Source of the DNA: Paenibacillus sp. yr247
GTDB lineage: Bacteria > Bacillota > Bacilli > Paenibacillales > NBRC-103111
Direction: 5' to 3'
DNA: 64,000 nt
Assembly: GCF_900103825.1 (NCBI RefSeq)
Contig: NZ_FNIF01000019.1
Location: 1 to 64,000, forward strand
This document shows, one piece after another, positions 51,919 through 60,407 of the stretch; position 1 is the first letter of the stretch; the number at the start of each line of letters is the position of its first letter. The notes below the pieces were generated by a model. The model saw nothing but the letters and a program-made list of their open reading frames with translations. It was not told where the DNA came from and searched no databases. The translations under genes were made by a program, and so were the position numbers.

Positions 51919-52518
51919 TTAAAGCTTCCCGGCAATGGCAAACGGCCACAGCACATATTCAGCCCGGCCTTGAATTAGGCTGTCCGGAACTTCCCCAAAC
52001 CTGCGGCTGTCTGCACTTGCCGCCTCATGGCGGTTATCGCCCATCACGAAGACGTGACCTTGCCCAACAAGTGTCGGGCCAAAGTCTCCGTCCTCGATGG
52101 GCGTATCTGTATACGGCTCCTCGACCTTGTTGCCGTTTACATAAAGCAAACCGGCTCGGCCTTGCACCTCGTCGCCCCCAATCGCTACGACCCTTTTGAC
52201 CAAAAAAAGATACTGCGCAAGGGCAATCTCCTCTGATTCTTTGATAATGACAATCTCTCCTCGCTGAGGGGCCTTCAGGTAAGTAATGGCCTTGTTCACG
52301 AACAACCACTCCCCTTCCTGCAGGGTGGGCTGCATCGAATGACCGCGAACCGTTGAAAGATTAAATCCGAACTGATGCACAAGGATAACGACAAGAAGAG
52401 CTACGAGAATGGATTTTGTCCAATCCCACAGCTCATGGGTTAGGCTTCTAGCCTCTGTATCTTTTTTGGTATGAGTAGCTGCTTTATTCGATTCATTGCG
52501 GCCTACAAAGAAGCTCAT
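51919..52518 (-). CDS. lepB: Signal peptidase I (bacterial Ser/Lys type)
   Basis: 199-aa membrane protease. A cytoplasmic N-terminus, one TM helix (SILVALLVVILVHQFGF), the catalytic Ser61 in GHSMQPTLQEG, the catalytic Lys108 in LVKRVVAIGGD, and box E GDNRHEAASADSRRFG. It is the general export peptidase, in contrast to the SipW-type enzyme at 15493-16065. Its ATG directly follows the DUF402 stop (TAAATG). Confidence 0.96.
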   Translation of the reverse strand: MSFFVGRNESNKAATHTKKDTEARSLTHELWDWTKSILVALLVVILVHQFGFNLSTVRGHSMQPTLQEGEWLFVNKAITYLKAPQRGEIVIIKESEEIALAQYLFLVKRVVAIGGDEVQGRAGLLYVNGNKVEEPYTDTPIEDGDFGPTLVGQGHVFVMGDNRHEAASADSRRFGEVPDSLIQGRAEYVLWPFAIAGKL

Positions 52519-53073
52519 TTAGGCTCCTCCGTTCCTATGCTTTTCCCACTGTTCATAATAATACATCACCATATCATCTTGAAAAGGAGGTTTGTCCCTA
52601 TTTACCAGCTCCAATACGGCTGCAAGACCTTCCTTTACCTTCGTTTCCACAAGCTCCGAATAGTGATAATTCAGCTTATGACGTTCATATTCATCTTGAT
52701 CTACGATGTGCACGGAACGATCCGGCATTCGTATGACATCAAGGTCATAGTCGATATAGGTCAGTACATTCTGGATTACATACATGGGAGATGCTACATT
52801 GCAGTAGTATCTAACCCCTGTTTCTTCAATTAGAGCAACAATATTAAACCATTTTTTGGGGATGAAAAAGGATACACCCGGAATACGGCTGATCCATTCC
52901 TTGCCATCGGCTTCCTGAATCTTCGTCTGGCTATTAATAAACACCATCATCTCTTGCTGCTGATGATCGGCATGAAGAATGTGCTGTGGCACTCGCCAAT
53001 TCGTTAGCCACATCCGGTGAAGATGTCCGTCATGTTTGAAGCTTTTTATCACATACGGCGCGAAGTTATCCAT
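52519..53073 (-). CDS. DUF402 protein (nucleotide phosphatase type)
   Basis: 184 aa, DUF402. Contains YYCNVASPMYVIQNVLTYIDYDLDV and HIVDQDEYERHKLNY, matching the YgaC/Ntdp-type proteins that hydrolyse nucleoside tri- and diphosphates with divalent metal. Starts a five-gene minus-strand cluster (DUF402-lepB-queG-ogt-HD-GYP). GAGGAG precedes the ATG. Confidence 0.9.
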   Translation of the reverse strand: MDNFAPYVIKSFKHDGHLHRMWLTNWRVPQHILHADHQQQEMMVFINSQTKIQEADGKEWISRIPGVSFFIPKKWFNIVALIEETGVRYYCNVASPMYVIQNVLTYIDYDLDVIRMPDRSVHIVDQDEYERHKLNYHYSELVETKVKEGLAAVLELVNRDKPPFQDDMVMYYYEQWEKHRNGGA

Positions 53074-53127
53074 GTCTCAAAGCTCCTCTATTGATAGCTG
53101 CCGATAAGTTCCCCTATTATATAGAAA

Positions 53128-53169
53128 AGCATATCTGACCCCCAATTGCAATGGCGGCACAGATATGCT
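53128..53169 (-). terminator. Terminator of the GNAT gene
   Basis: Ten-bp perfect arms AGCATATCTG / CAGATATGCT (53160-53169 with 53128-53137), then TTTTCTAT on the minus strand. Confidence 0.82.
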
Positions 53170-53216
53170 TCCCTCGTCCCAAATCTATTCATTTTCACTG
53201 ACATCTGAACGATCAG

Positions 53217-53648
53217 TTAAACGCTGACTTTCTTCACAATGCTAAGACGATGTGCAGTCCGAGAAAAATCAGAGGGGCTGTAACCCGCAGACTCATAAAC
53301 AGGCAGCACTATTTCATTATGAACGTCGACGGTTACCATAATTTTGTTCACGTTCCGTTGGAGGAACCTTTGCTTCATTGCTTCGATCAATGCTTTACCG
53401 ATACCCTTACGTTGATACTCAGTGGCAACTGCGATCCGATAGTAGTAGCCGTTATTGTTATCGATGGTTCCGATAATCATGCCAACGATTTGCGATTCTT
53501 CTTGAGCGATGAGAACAAGCTCAGTGTCCCAAGAAAGTTGACGAGCAAATGCCTCCATCGTTTCTTCATAGCAGGTTTCCGATAAAACGTCCTGCAAGAG
53601 TGTTGTCACCGAAGATGTGTCACCAAGCTGAAATGAACGAACATGCAT
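53217..53648 (-). CDS. GNAT-family N-acetyltransferase
   Basis: 143-aa acetyltransferase with the acetyl-CoA site YYYRIAVATEYQRKGIGKALIEAM (motif A, R/Q-x-x-G-x-G) and VTVDVHNEIVLPVYESAGY (motif B). The acceptor substrate is unknown. ATG 53648 follows GGGAG by eight bases. A far upstream pair of cre-like sites and a dyad TGTGTTAAAATTCACA (53741-53756) lie ahead of it. Confidence 0.9.
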   Translation of the reverse strand: MHVRSFQLGDTSSVTTLLQDVLSETCYEETMEAFARQLSWDTELVLIAQEESQIVGMIIGTIDNNNGYYYRIAVATEYQRKGIGKALIEAMKQRFLQRNVNKIMVTVDVHNEIVLPVYESAGYSPSDFSRTAHRLSIVKKVSV

Positions 53649-53740
53649 ACGGTTCTCTCCCAATCCCTTATTTATTTGTTAGGATTAAATTTCTGGTAAA
53701 GTAGTAAATACGACAAAAAAGTGCGGAATCCTGCTGAAAA

Positions 53741-53814
53741 TGTGTTAAAATTCACAAAAATCTTTGTTTTTTTCTATATCTCTCTTGAAAGCGCTTAAAT
53801 GCAAGCGTTTTCAA
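53741..53814 (-). promoter_or_regulatory. Dyad and double cre-like site upstream of GNAT gene
   Basis: Two sites matching the CcpA consensus with one mismatch each are almost adjacent: TGAAAGCGCTTAAA (53786-53799) and, inverted, TGAAAACGCTTGCA (53800-53813). About 40 bp nearer the gene is TGTGTTAAAATTCACA (53741-53756), a Crp/Fnr- or Rex-like dyad. No clear -35/-10 pair is assigned. Confidence 0.45.
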
Positions 53815-53902
53815 CAAATTGCTCAACGATCTATCGTCTCCCGTACCAAATTGACAAGCCGGATCGTTTTATTGGAGTCGATTGCCCAATCGTTCAATCT
53901 CA

Positions 53903-53939
53903 CAAAAAAGGGTCATATTGCGGCGGCAATATGACCCTT
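53903..53939 (-). terminator. Terminator of the 34-aa gene
   Basis: Thirteen-bp stem AAGGGTCATATTG / CAATATGACCCTT (53927-53939 with 53908-53920), then six T on the minus strand. Confidence 0.9.
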
Positions 53940-53954
53940 ATGAACGATTTCATT

Positions 53955-54059
53955 TCATTTGGACTTTTTCTTTGCCGCAGATCTCCCTTGCTTTTTCGGA
54001 TCGTTCGAAGGTGGCGCGGCATGTTGTGACCCGTTGGGTTTGGTAAATTCATCTCCCAT
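53955..54059 (-). CDS. Small basic protein, 34 aa
   Basis: Short gene with a textbook AAAGGAG eight bases before its ATG and a strong terminator 15 bases after its stop. It reads MGDEFTKPNGSQHAAPP and ends in a Lys/Arg-rich tail (KKQGRSAAKKKSK). No family is recognised; the composition resembles small acid-soluble or nucleic-acid-binding spore proteins only in a loose sense. Confidence 0.78.
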   Translation of the reverse strand: MGDEFTKPNGSQHAAPPSNDPKKQGRSAAKKKSK

Positions 54060-54181
54060 GTTCACTGCTCCTTTCATTTGGCTTCCTGATTAATATTTGC
54101 CAATCGGTAAGGAAGTATGTCAGCCATATGTATAAAAAGTGGAGTAATTTCGGATTTTATATAAGAATGCGAGGTGAGACA

Positions 54182-54388
54182 ATGTCAAACAAAGATGAAT
54201 CCACGTCACACTACCCACGGAATATTCGTGATTTTCAAGAATTGAGTTCTATGAAACCTAGTGAATGGACGGAGATCGAACTCCGCTTTAATCATAGGGC
54301 AATGAGTGACTTATCCCCTTGGCTCAATGAGCAAGGAACCCATATCCACAGTCAAATCATCCAGGAAATTGAGCGTCGCGGCGTCTGA
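54182..54388 (+). CDS. Hypothetical protein, 68 aa
   Basis: Soluble protein reading MSNKDESTSHYPRNIRDFQ, with RFNHRAMSDLSPWLNEQG and a C-terminal IIQEIERRG. GAGGTGAG lies close upstream of ATG 54182, which is why the 18 residues further up are left out. I do not recognise it, but the SD and its placement before sodA support it. Confidence 0.72.
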   Translation: MSNKDESTSHYPRNIRDFQELSSMKPSEWTEIELRFNHRAMSDLSPWLNEQGTHIHSQIIQEIERRGV

Positions 54389-54405
54389 CTTAGTAAACAC
54401 ACATG

Positions 54406-54434
54406 TTGCTTTATTATCGAAATTCCTTCATAAT
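54406..54434 (+). promoter_or_regulatory. sodA promoter
   Basis: -35 TTGCTT (54406-54411), 17-bp spacer, -10 CATAAT (54429-54434), 38 bp before the ATG. Confidence 0.7.
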
Positions 54435-54472
54435 GAAGTTGAAACTACATAATTTTAGGAGGTATTTATACA

Positions 54473-55084
54473 ATGGCACATCAACTACCAGCTCTTCCGT
54501 ACGCGAACAACGCACTCGAGCCACACATCGATGCAAAAACGATGGAAATTCACCACGATCGTCACCATAATGCCTATGTAACTAACTTGAATGCCGCTCT
54601 GGACAAACATCCTGCTCTGCACGAGAAATCCTTAAACGACCTGATCGCTGATCTGAACAGCCTTCCTGAAGATATCCGTACTGCCGTTCGCAACAACGGT
54701 GGCGGACACGCGAACCACTCCCTGTTCTGGGAAACAATCGGACCAGAAGCTGGCGGTGCACCTACAGGCGCACTAGCAGCAGCTATCGAGAGCGAGCTTG
54801 GCGGCTTTGATAAGTTCAAAGCAGACTTCGCTGCAGCAGCTACAACACGCTTTGGTTCCGGCTGGGCATTCCTAGCTGTCGACAAAGCCGGCAAACTGAA
54901 AGTATACAGCTTGCCTAACCAAGACAGCCCGATCATGGAAGGCGAAACGCCGATTCTTGGTCTAGATGTTTGGGAGCACGCTTACTATCTGAACTACCAA
55001 AACAAACGCCCTGACTACATTGCAGCGTTCTGGAACGTTGTGAACTGGTCTGAAGTTGGCAAACGTTACGATGCAACGAAGTAA
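54473..55084 (+). CDS. sodA: Superoxide dismutase (Mn type)
   Basis: 203-aa cytoplasmic enzyme that dismutates superoxide. Metal ligands: His27 ([12 protein letters not shown]), His82 ([11 protein letters not shown]), and the Asp and His of [12 protein letters not shown]. Gly in GGGHANH and Gln in PNQDSP point to the manganese rather than iron form. AGGAGG precedes the ATG. Own promoter and terminator. Confidence 0.97.
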   Translation: MAHQLPALPYANNALEPHIDAKTMEIHHDRHHNAYVTNLNAALDKHPALHEKSLNDLIADLNSLPEDIRTAVRNNGGGHANHSLFWETIGPEAGGAPTGALAAAIESELGGFDKFKADFAAAATTRFGSGWAFLAVDKAGKLKVYSLPNQDSPIMEGETPILGLDVWEHAYYLNYQNKRPDYIAAFWNVVNWSEVGKRYDATK

Positions 55085-55092
55085 GATTTAGT

Positions 55093-55122
55093 GAAAGCGG
55101 CCCTCCGGGGTCGCTTTTTTTT
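55093..55122 (+). terminator. sodA terminator
   Basis: AAGCGGCCC-TCC-GGGGTCGCTTTTTTTT hairpin nine bases after the stop. Confidence 0.9.
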
Positions 55123-55240
55123 GCTTATTTGAGGTTCAGGTTAGGGATTAAGACAATATGTTGGAAATTGTTTACGCTTTTTCGGGAAAGTAGTACGATA
55201 TAGTTAACTAATTTTAATCCCGAAATGAGATGAGAGACTG

Positions 55241-55924
55241 TTGAAAACAATCGTTCCATTACTCCAAAATGTCCCCCTGTTTCAAGAACTCTCAGAAAAA
55301 GATCTACTGGGGCTAGCCCCCTTATTCTCGCTAAACAAGGTAAAGAAAGGCGAAATTCTTTTTGATGAGGGGGATCAGGGCGAGGAATTATTCCTAATTG
55401 AATCCGGTGTCGTTAAGATTTATCGCTTGGATGAAGCCAAGGAAGTTACGCTTGCTTTATTTAGTGAAGGGGATTTCTTTGGCGAGATGGCATTGATTAG
55501 CGCCGGGCTTACAAGATCAGCAACAGCTGAAGCACTTGAAGCTAGCACACTCTACGCTTTGAGCCGATCAGACTTCTCCCAATTCATGGAAAAGAGCCCT
55601 AAGCTATGCTTAAAGCTTTTGGAAACTACAATGGAACGATTACGCAAAGCCAATGAACAGATCTATGATCTAACGTTTTTAGGTGTCCGATCACGCATTA
55701 TGAAGACGATCCTCCGTCTGTCTGAACAGCATGGGACGCCGACCGCAGATGGTTTGCTTATTAATCTGAAGCTAACACATCAGCAGATGGCGAATATGGT
55801 TGGAACTGTGCGGGAATCTGTGACGAAGGTGCTTCAAGAGCTGCTGGATGATGGAATTATTCAAATAGATAAGAAGATGATTACCTTGATTAAAGTGGAT
55901 GAGATTAAGCGGGAAATCCGCTGA
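55241..55924 (+). CDS. Crp/Fnr-family regulator
   Basis: 227 aa. N-terminal cyclic-nucleotide-binding fold (FDEGDQGEELFLIESGVVKIYR, GDFFGEMALISAG) and a C-terminal winged helix (LKLTHQQMANMVGTVRESVTKVLQEL). It has none of the Cys clusters of FNR, so it senses something other than oxygen through Fe-S, if anything. TTG start with a weak upstream GAGA; a promoter TTTACG-17-TACGAT lies at about 55173-55201. The regulon is unknown. Confidence 0.93.
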   Translation: MKTIVPLLQNVPLFQELSEKDLLGLAPLFSLNKVKKGEILFDEGDQGEELFLIESGVVKIYRLDEAKEVTLALFSEGDFFGEMALISAGLTRSATAEALEASTLYALSRSDFSQFMEKSPKLCLKLLETTMERLRKANEQIYDLTFLGVRSRIMKTILRLSEQHGTPTADGLLINLKLTHQQMANMVGTVRESVTKVLQELLDDGIIQIDKKMITLIKVDEIKREIR

Positions 55925-55937
55925 TTTGAAACTTGTT

Positions 55938-57062
55938 TTATTCGGACGCCTGCTCCTGCCACTCCTTCATAATCCGTATGAACACATTCGGAAAAGCGTA
56001 TTGATGAAGCTCTTCCGGACCTACCCAGCGATAATGAAATGGGATCCATTCCCCCCCATGGCTTGGGCGGCTCGCTTCACCTAGCTTCGCGCGGTATACT
56101 TTCATTTTCCATACGATATGACTAAAAATATGCTCTGTATCCATGAACCACTCATCAGGTTGGATAACAATTTGTTCCTCATCAGCAAGGATTTGGCGGA
56201 GCGCACTCCTATTATCCTCATCCGAATGCCATCCCTCAGACTTCCATGCCACATGCGGCAGCTCCCACATACGGGCGAGCAAGCCCTCTTGCGGGCGTTG
56301 TCTGATCAACCATTTCCCTGCGTTTTCACCTGTTCCTTCTATGAAAGCCACTGCTCGTAGTTCCTGACGCGGCGGTTTGGCTTTCTTTTTGATGGGCAGG
56401 GCCTCTTCCATACCGGCTTCCCGTCCGGAGCAATGTGCCATGACAGGGCACGTCAGACAGTGCGGCGATCGAGGCGTGCACACCATTGCCCCAAGCTCCA
56501 TGAGCGCTTGATTGAAGTCACTTGCTGTTCCTTCTAAGATCAGTTCACGCGCCAGCTTCTCCATGATCGTCCGAGTGGCTGGCTTCATAATATCTTCTTC
56601 AATGAGAAAAAAACGCGACAGCACTCGCATAACATTGCCATCCACCGCCGGTTCCGGCTTATTATAAGCAATGCTCAGGATCGCTCCTGAAGTATAAGGT
56701 CCGACACCTTTGAGCGAGGAAATTTCCTCCTTATTTTGAGGGACGATGCCGCCATATCGCTCGTGAACTTCTCTGACTGCGGTTTGTAGATTTCTTGCAC
56801 GCGAGTAATAGCCGAGTCCTTCCCACGCTTTCAACACGTTCTCCTCCGGCGCAGTCGCCAAAGCTTCAACCGTTGGAAATTGAGCGACGAATCGATGGAA
56901 GTACGGAATGACTGTATCTACCTTAGTTTGCTGCAGCATGACTTCGGAAATCCATATATAATAAGGGTTTTTGCTTCTTCGCCATGGTAAATCCCGTTTA
57001 TGTGTCTGATACCAATCCAGTAGATTTCTTGAAAAATAGGACTTCTGTTCTTCGCTGTACAT
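55938..57062 (-). CDS. mutY: A/G-specific adenine glycosylase
   Basis: 374-aa base-excision enzyme that removes A opposite 8-oxoG. Helix-hairpin-helix LKGVGPYTSGAILS with the catalytic Asp in PAVDGNVMRVL, the catalytic Glu in SEVMLQQTKV, the 4Fe-4S loop CTPRSPHCLTCPVMAHC, and the C-terminal NUDIX-like 8-oxoG recognition domain (VAFIEGTG...GLLARMWELPH). AAGGAG lies five bases before ATG 57062. Confidence 0.96.
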   Translation of the reverse strand: MYSEEQKSYFSRNLLDWYQTHKRDLPWRRSKNPYYIWISEVMLQQTKVDTVIPYFHRFVAQFPTVEALATAPEENVLKAWEGLGYYSRARNLQTAVREVHERYGGIVPQNKEEISSLKGVGPYTSGAILSIAYNKPEPAVDGNVMRVLSRFFLIEEDIMKPATRTIMEKLARELILEGTASDFNQALMELGAMVCTPRSPHCLTCPVMAHCSGREAGMEEALPIKKKAKPPRQELRAVAFIEGTGENAGKWLIRQRPQEGLLARMWELPHVAWKSEGWHSDEDNRSALRQILADEEQIVIQPDEWFMDTEHIFSHIVWKMKVYRAKLGEASRPSHGGEWIPFHYRWVGPEELHQYAFPNVFIRIMKEWQEQASE

Positions 57063-57161
57063 GAGCTCTCCTTCTCTATGGGGCATGTTCCAGTTATAAT
57101 GAATGAATGGACATGTCTCCATTATACGAGAAGTGTGGAACATAAAACTAGAGGTGAATGT

Positions 57162-57734
57162 ATGCAAAGCAATAGGCAACAGGATTTGGAAAATAAAAGA
57201 AAAGCCTGGATTAGTGAAGCTCGCGCGTTAATCCCGCTGCTATTCATATGGGGCGCGGAGTGGGTGTTCAGCGCGCTTGTGGATATCGCGATTTACTGGC
57301 TCGACTTGGATTGGTTGAAGCAAGCCGCATTCATCACAGCGGTCGTTGCGAGCTTGATTCAAGTATGGAGCTTGCGGAAGGATTTCCATGCGGAGGATGA
57401 AAAACAGGGCTTACCTGATCGAAGCGGCTGGGGACATCCCGCACTTCTGCTGCTGCCAGGCGCGATGCTTATTGCAGCGGTTGCTCTGCTCCAGGCCATT
57501 GGCGCAATCGGGCCTTTATTTACGCCTGTACTGCGAGCATTCATTCTCGCTATCGGGTTCGTGCAGGTCGGACTCCTGCTGGGAAGACCGCTGATTTATC
57601 TTGGCTTATGGCTGTTCGCCCTATCTGCCATGATGGGCATGTGGTATTTGGGTTACTCCGCTGTTGTGCTCGAAGGAATGGGCGGCATTAGCCTTATTGT
57701 ATGCGGGTATATGCTTCGTGTTTGGGGACGATAA
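57162..57734 (+). CDS. Membrane protein, unknown function
   Basis: 190 aa with a short charged N-terminus and about five TM segments (LIPLLFIWGAEWVFSALVDI, FITAVVASLIQVW, LLLLPGAMLIAAVALLQ, AFILAIGFVQVGLLLG, LGLWLFALSAMMGM). I recognise no family. GAGGTGA precedes ATG 57162. Divergent from mutY with 99 bp between. Confidence 0.8.
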   Translation: MQSNRQQDLENKRKAWISEARALIPLLFIWGAEWVFSALVDIAIYWLDLDWLKQAAFITAVVASLIQVWSLRKDFHAEDEKQGLPDRSGWGHPALLLLPGAMLIAAVALLQAIGAIGPLFTPVLRAFILAIGFVQVGLLLGRPLIYLGLWLFALSAMMGMWYLGYSAVVLEGMGGISLIVCGYMLRVWGR

Positions 57735-57936
57735 GAGCTGTACGGGAGAAACTATGGCGGCTAATTTGGTTAATAGTCAATCCATAGAGACCAATCATTC
57801 GCCACCAATGCTCACCTGCGTTAACTGGAACATGTGCAGGTATTCCTCTAATTACGCATTCAGCGTAAAGGCAAATTCACTAGGTAATGCTTTCAGCGAG
57901 AAGACAATATTGATGCTCAACGCATCCAGTGAGAAA
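57735..57936. other. Intergenic region before repeat copy C
   Basis: No gene or terminator I can support; it leads into the dispersed repeat. Confidence 0.5.
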
Positions 57937-58119
57937 CATGTAAAAAGTGCAGCTAAATTCCTCAAAATCAACAATCTGGAGAGGGATCTTGCAAAAAGTG
58001 CAGGTAATTCCGCGATCTCCAGCTAATTTAGACGTAATGGCCGAAATTTGATGTACAGAATACATCATTACTACAAAAATTAGGAAATAAGCAATTATTT
58101 GCTGTAGTTTTTGCATGAT
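57937..58119 (+). repeat. Dispersed intergenic repeat, copy C
   Basis: Core 57988-58119 starts TTGCAAAAAGTGCAGGTAAT and ends GCTGTAGTTTTTGCATGAT. The block AATTTGATGTACAGAATACAT aligns with copies A and B. As in copy A, an extra CATGTAAAAAGTGCAGCTAA unit begins 51 bp upstream of the core. Confidence 0.85.
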
Positions 58120-58250
58120 TCTTCGAATCCACTCCTCATAAGCGCCTTAACACAATCGGTCAGACGTCAGGCTTCACTTATGTGGTTCAAATCTGCATTT
58201 CCCAACGTTTAGCAAAGTTAGAACAACCCGAGTATAGGAGGAAGCTCGCA

Positions 58251-58718
58251 ATGGAACAAAGCAAAGAGACTTGCGATTCCGCAAGCCTGAACATACATAC
58301 GAAGCCGGACGAGCAATCCGGCATTCCCTCAAGACCGCCGCTGCGCGCAGCATGGCGGCAGGTGATCGGCGCATTTGTCATCACGCCGATGGTGCTCGCG
58401 CTGGCCGCGTGCGGCGGTGCTTCGGGTGGCGGTGCTACCCCGAAGCCTCCGGCCGCAACTGCGGCTGCCGAGAGCAACCCTTCGTTTGTGAAGGCGCAGG
58501 AGCTGTTTACAACGAACAAGTGCATCAGCTGCCACGGTGTTGATCTGGCGGGCAAAGTCGGCCCTAAGACGAATTTGCAAAAGGTTGGCAGCAAGATGAG
58601 CAAAGAACAAATCACGAACCAAATCAAGAATGGCGGAGGCGGCATGCCTGTCTATAAAACCACGCTATCCGAAGAGGAAATCGGGCTTCTTAGTGACTGG
58701 CTCAGCTCAAAAAAGTAG
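58251..58718 (+). CDS. Cytochrome c lipoprotein (c-551/CccB-like)
   Basis: 155 aa. A hydrophobic segment ending in the lipobox LAAC (about residues 37-52) is followed by a Gly/Pro/Ala linker and a small cytochrome c domain with the haem site CISCH and the axial Met in GGGMPVY. It should be anchored outside the membrane and carry electrons in respiration. Unusually, about 33 hydrophilic residues precede the lipoprotein signal; a GTG further down (RQVIGAF) could be the true start, but GGAGG fits the ATG 58251. Confidence 0.9.
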   Translation: MEQSKETCDSASLNIHTKPDEQSGIPSRPPLRAAWRQVIGAFVITPMVLALAACGGASGGGATPKPPAATAAAESNPSFVKAQELFTTNKCISCHGVDLAGKVGPKTNLQKVGSKMSKEQITNQIKNGGGGMPVYKTTLSEEEIGLLSDWLSSKK

Positions 58719-58725
58719 AGCCGCT

Positions 58726-59112
58726 TTAGAGCTGTTCAGCGATTGCATAGGCGGCAGCCATCGATTCCGTATGTGTAATGCTAATATGGATGTTGTGGCT
58801 GCCTCTTAGGCCTGCCCGCTGAAGAGCATCCTCGCTCACACGGCATATCGGTTTGCCCAGTTCATCCGGCAGCACCTCTACGTCTTGAAAGCCGATTTGC
58901 TTGCCTATGCCGCAGCCAATTGCTTTGACAATGGCTTCCTTTGCCGCAAAGCGGCCAGATGCAAACTCCGCAAGTCGGCCTCGCCGTCTATGCGCCAGCT
59001 CTCTTTCCGAAGGTGTCAGAATCCGCTCTAGAAACCTTTCTCCTGTAGACCCCTCCAGTATTTTGCGCAGTCGCGCGATTTCAACTAAATCCGTTCCAAT
59101 TCCAATAATCAT
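58726..59112 (-). CDS. acpS: Holo-[acyl-carrier-protein] synthase
   Basis: 128-aa phosphopantetheinyl transferase that activates acyl carrier protein. Motifs IIGIGTDLVEIARL at the N-terminus and SGRFAAKEAIVKAIG; ISITHTESMAAAYAI at the end. Size is normal for AcpS. GTGGGG precedes the ATG. It converges with the cytochrome gene, 7 bp apart. Confidence 0.96.
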   Translation of the reverse strand: MIIGIGTDLVEIARLRKILEGSTGERFLERILTPSERELAHRRRGRLAEFASGRFAAKEAIVKAIGCGIGKQIGFQDVEVLPDELGKPICRVSEDALQRAGLRGSHNIHISITHTESMAAAYAIAEQL

Positions 59113-59319
59113 AGATGGTGAGCCCCACTTTTCTTGCAGCGTTTTGCGTACAATTTACATGATTCCTAGCTTGCGGTCAAGGGTTTGCACCTGCTTTACG
59201 CCGCTTTCACCTAGGACAGCTTACTTCAAGGTAAGTAAGTTACACTATTTTCAGTTCTTCTGTCCAGCTTTATGTCAGGTTATACTGGATTTAGATTTAA
59301 ATGCTGGGAGGCCAATAAA

Positions 59320-60297
59320 ATGAGAATAATGCCACTTGAGAAACGTGGAATATCGAATAGCCGAGTTGTTTTTGGATGCATGGGAATTGGCGGGGAATGG
59401 ACCTCAGCACCTGCTACCAAGGAAGATTACCTCATAGCTGAGAAAGCTGTGGAAGCTGCATTATCCATTGGAATTACGATGTTCGATCATGCCGATATTT
59501 ATAAAAGAGGTAAATCAGAGTCTGTTTTTGGAGAAATCCTCAAAAAAAGACCCGATTTGCGCGACCAAATTATTCTTCAATCCAAATGCGGCATTCGTTT
59601 TCAAGACGATGTAAATCCACAGCGCTTTGATTTTTCCAAAGGCCACATCATAAATTCCGTTGATGGCATTCTCGGGCGCCTAGGCGTGGAACATTTGGAC
59701 GTTCTACTGCTCCACCGTCCAGATCCGCTCATGGAACCGGAAGAAATCGCTGAAGCGTTCAACCAATTGAGATCAGCTGGAAAAGTGCGTCATTTCGGTG
59801 TATCCAACATGACATCCGCACAAATGCGATTCATCCAAAATTCTCTTCCGGTACCGCTCGTTGTGAATCAACTGGAAATGAGCTTAGCGAGTTTAGACTG
59901 GGTCGAACAAGGTATTTTGGTCAACCAAAAGGCTGGCGTGGGCATCAATTTCGCCGATGGCATACTCGAACATTGCCAAATGGCTGACGTCCAAATTCAA
60001 GCTTGGGGTCCTCTTGCTCAAGGCAAGTTCTCAGGAAGAGTTATCGAAGATGCACCTGACACGATTAAAAAGACAGCTGCTCTCGTACAAAAAATGGCCA
60101 ACGAGAAAGAGTCAACACCTGAATCCATCGTTCTCGGTTGGTTAATGAAGCACCCTGCTCGCATTCAACCGGTGATCGGCACATCTTCGGCTGAGCGTGT
60201 TCTAGCTTGCCAAGATGCTGTGCGAATTTCCGAAATCATGACCCGCGAAGAGTGGTACACTCTGCTTGAGAGCTCCCGCGGTGCACGCATGCCATAG
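59320..60297 (+). CDS. Aldo/keto reductase
   Basis: 325-aa NADPH-dependent oxidoreductase with a TIM barrel. Catalytic tetrad: Asp and Tyr in FDHADIYKRGKSES, Lys in LQSKCGI, His in LLHRPDPL; cofactor region GVSNMT and AWGPLAQG, VIGTSSAERV. Similar to the YdhF-type reductases. The substrate is unknown. GGGAGG lies eight bases before ATG 59320. Confidence 0.93.
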   Translation: MRIMPLEKRGISNSRVVFGCMGIGGEWTSAPATKEDYLIAEKAVEAALSIGITMFDHADIYKRGKSESVFGEILKKRPDLRDQIILQSKCGIRFQDDVNPQRFDFSKGHIINSVDGILGRLGVEHLDVLLLHRPDPLMEPEEIAEAFNQLRSAGKVRHFGVSNMTSAQMRFIQNSLPVPLVVNQLEMSLASLDWVEQGILVNQKAGVGINFADGILEHCQMADVQIQAWGPLAQGKFSGRVIEDAPDTIKKTAALVQKMANEKESTPESIVLGWLMKHPARIQPVIGTSSAERVLACQDAVRISEIMTREEWYTLLESSRGARMP

Positions 60298-60316
60298 TTT
60301 ATTTTTAATTACGATG

Positions 60317-60348
60317 ATAACCCCCGATCTCTTCTGGCTGGGGGTTAT
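60317..60348. terminator. Bidirectional terminator
   Basis: ATAACCCCC / GGGGGTTAT (60317-60325, 60340-60348) with T-rich flanks, after the aldo/keto reductase. Confidence 0.88.
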
Positions 60349-60353
60349 TTTAA

Positions 60354-60395
60354 TAAAAAAGCTGAAAGACCTCATCTATGAACAGTCTCTCAGCC
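60354..60395 (-). terminator. nadE terminator
   Basis: GCTGA.AGAC / GTCT.TCAGC hairpin with a 14-base loop, followed by six T on the minus strand. Confidence 0.65.
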
Positions 60396-60407
60396 TATTC
60401 GTCATAC

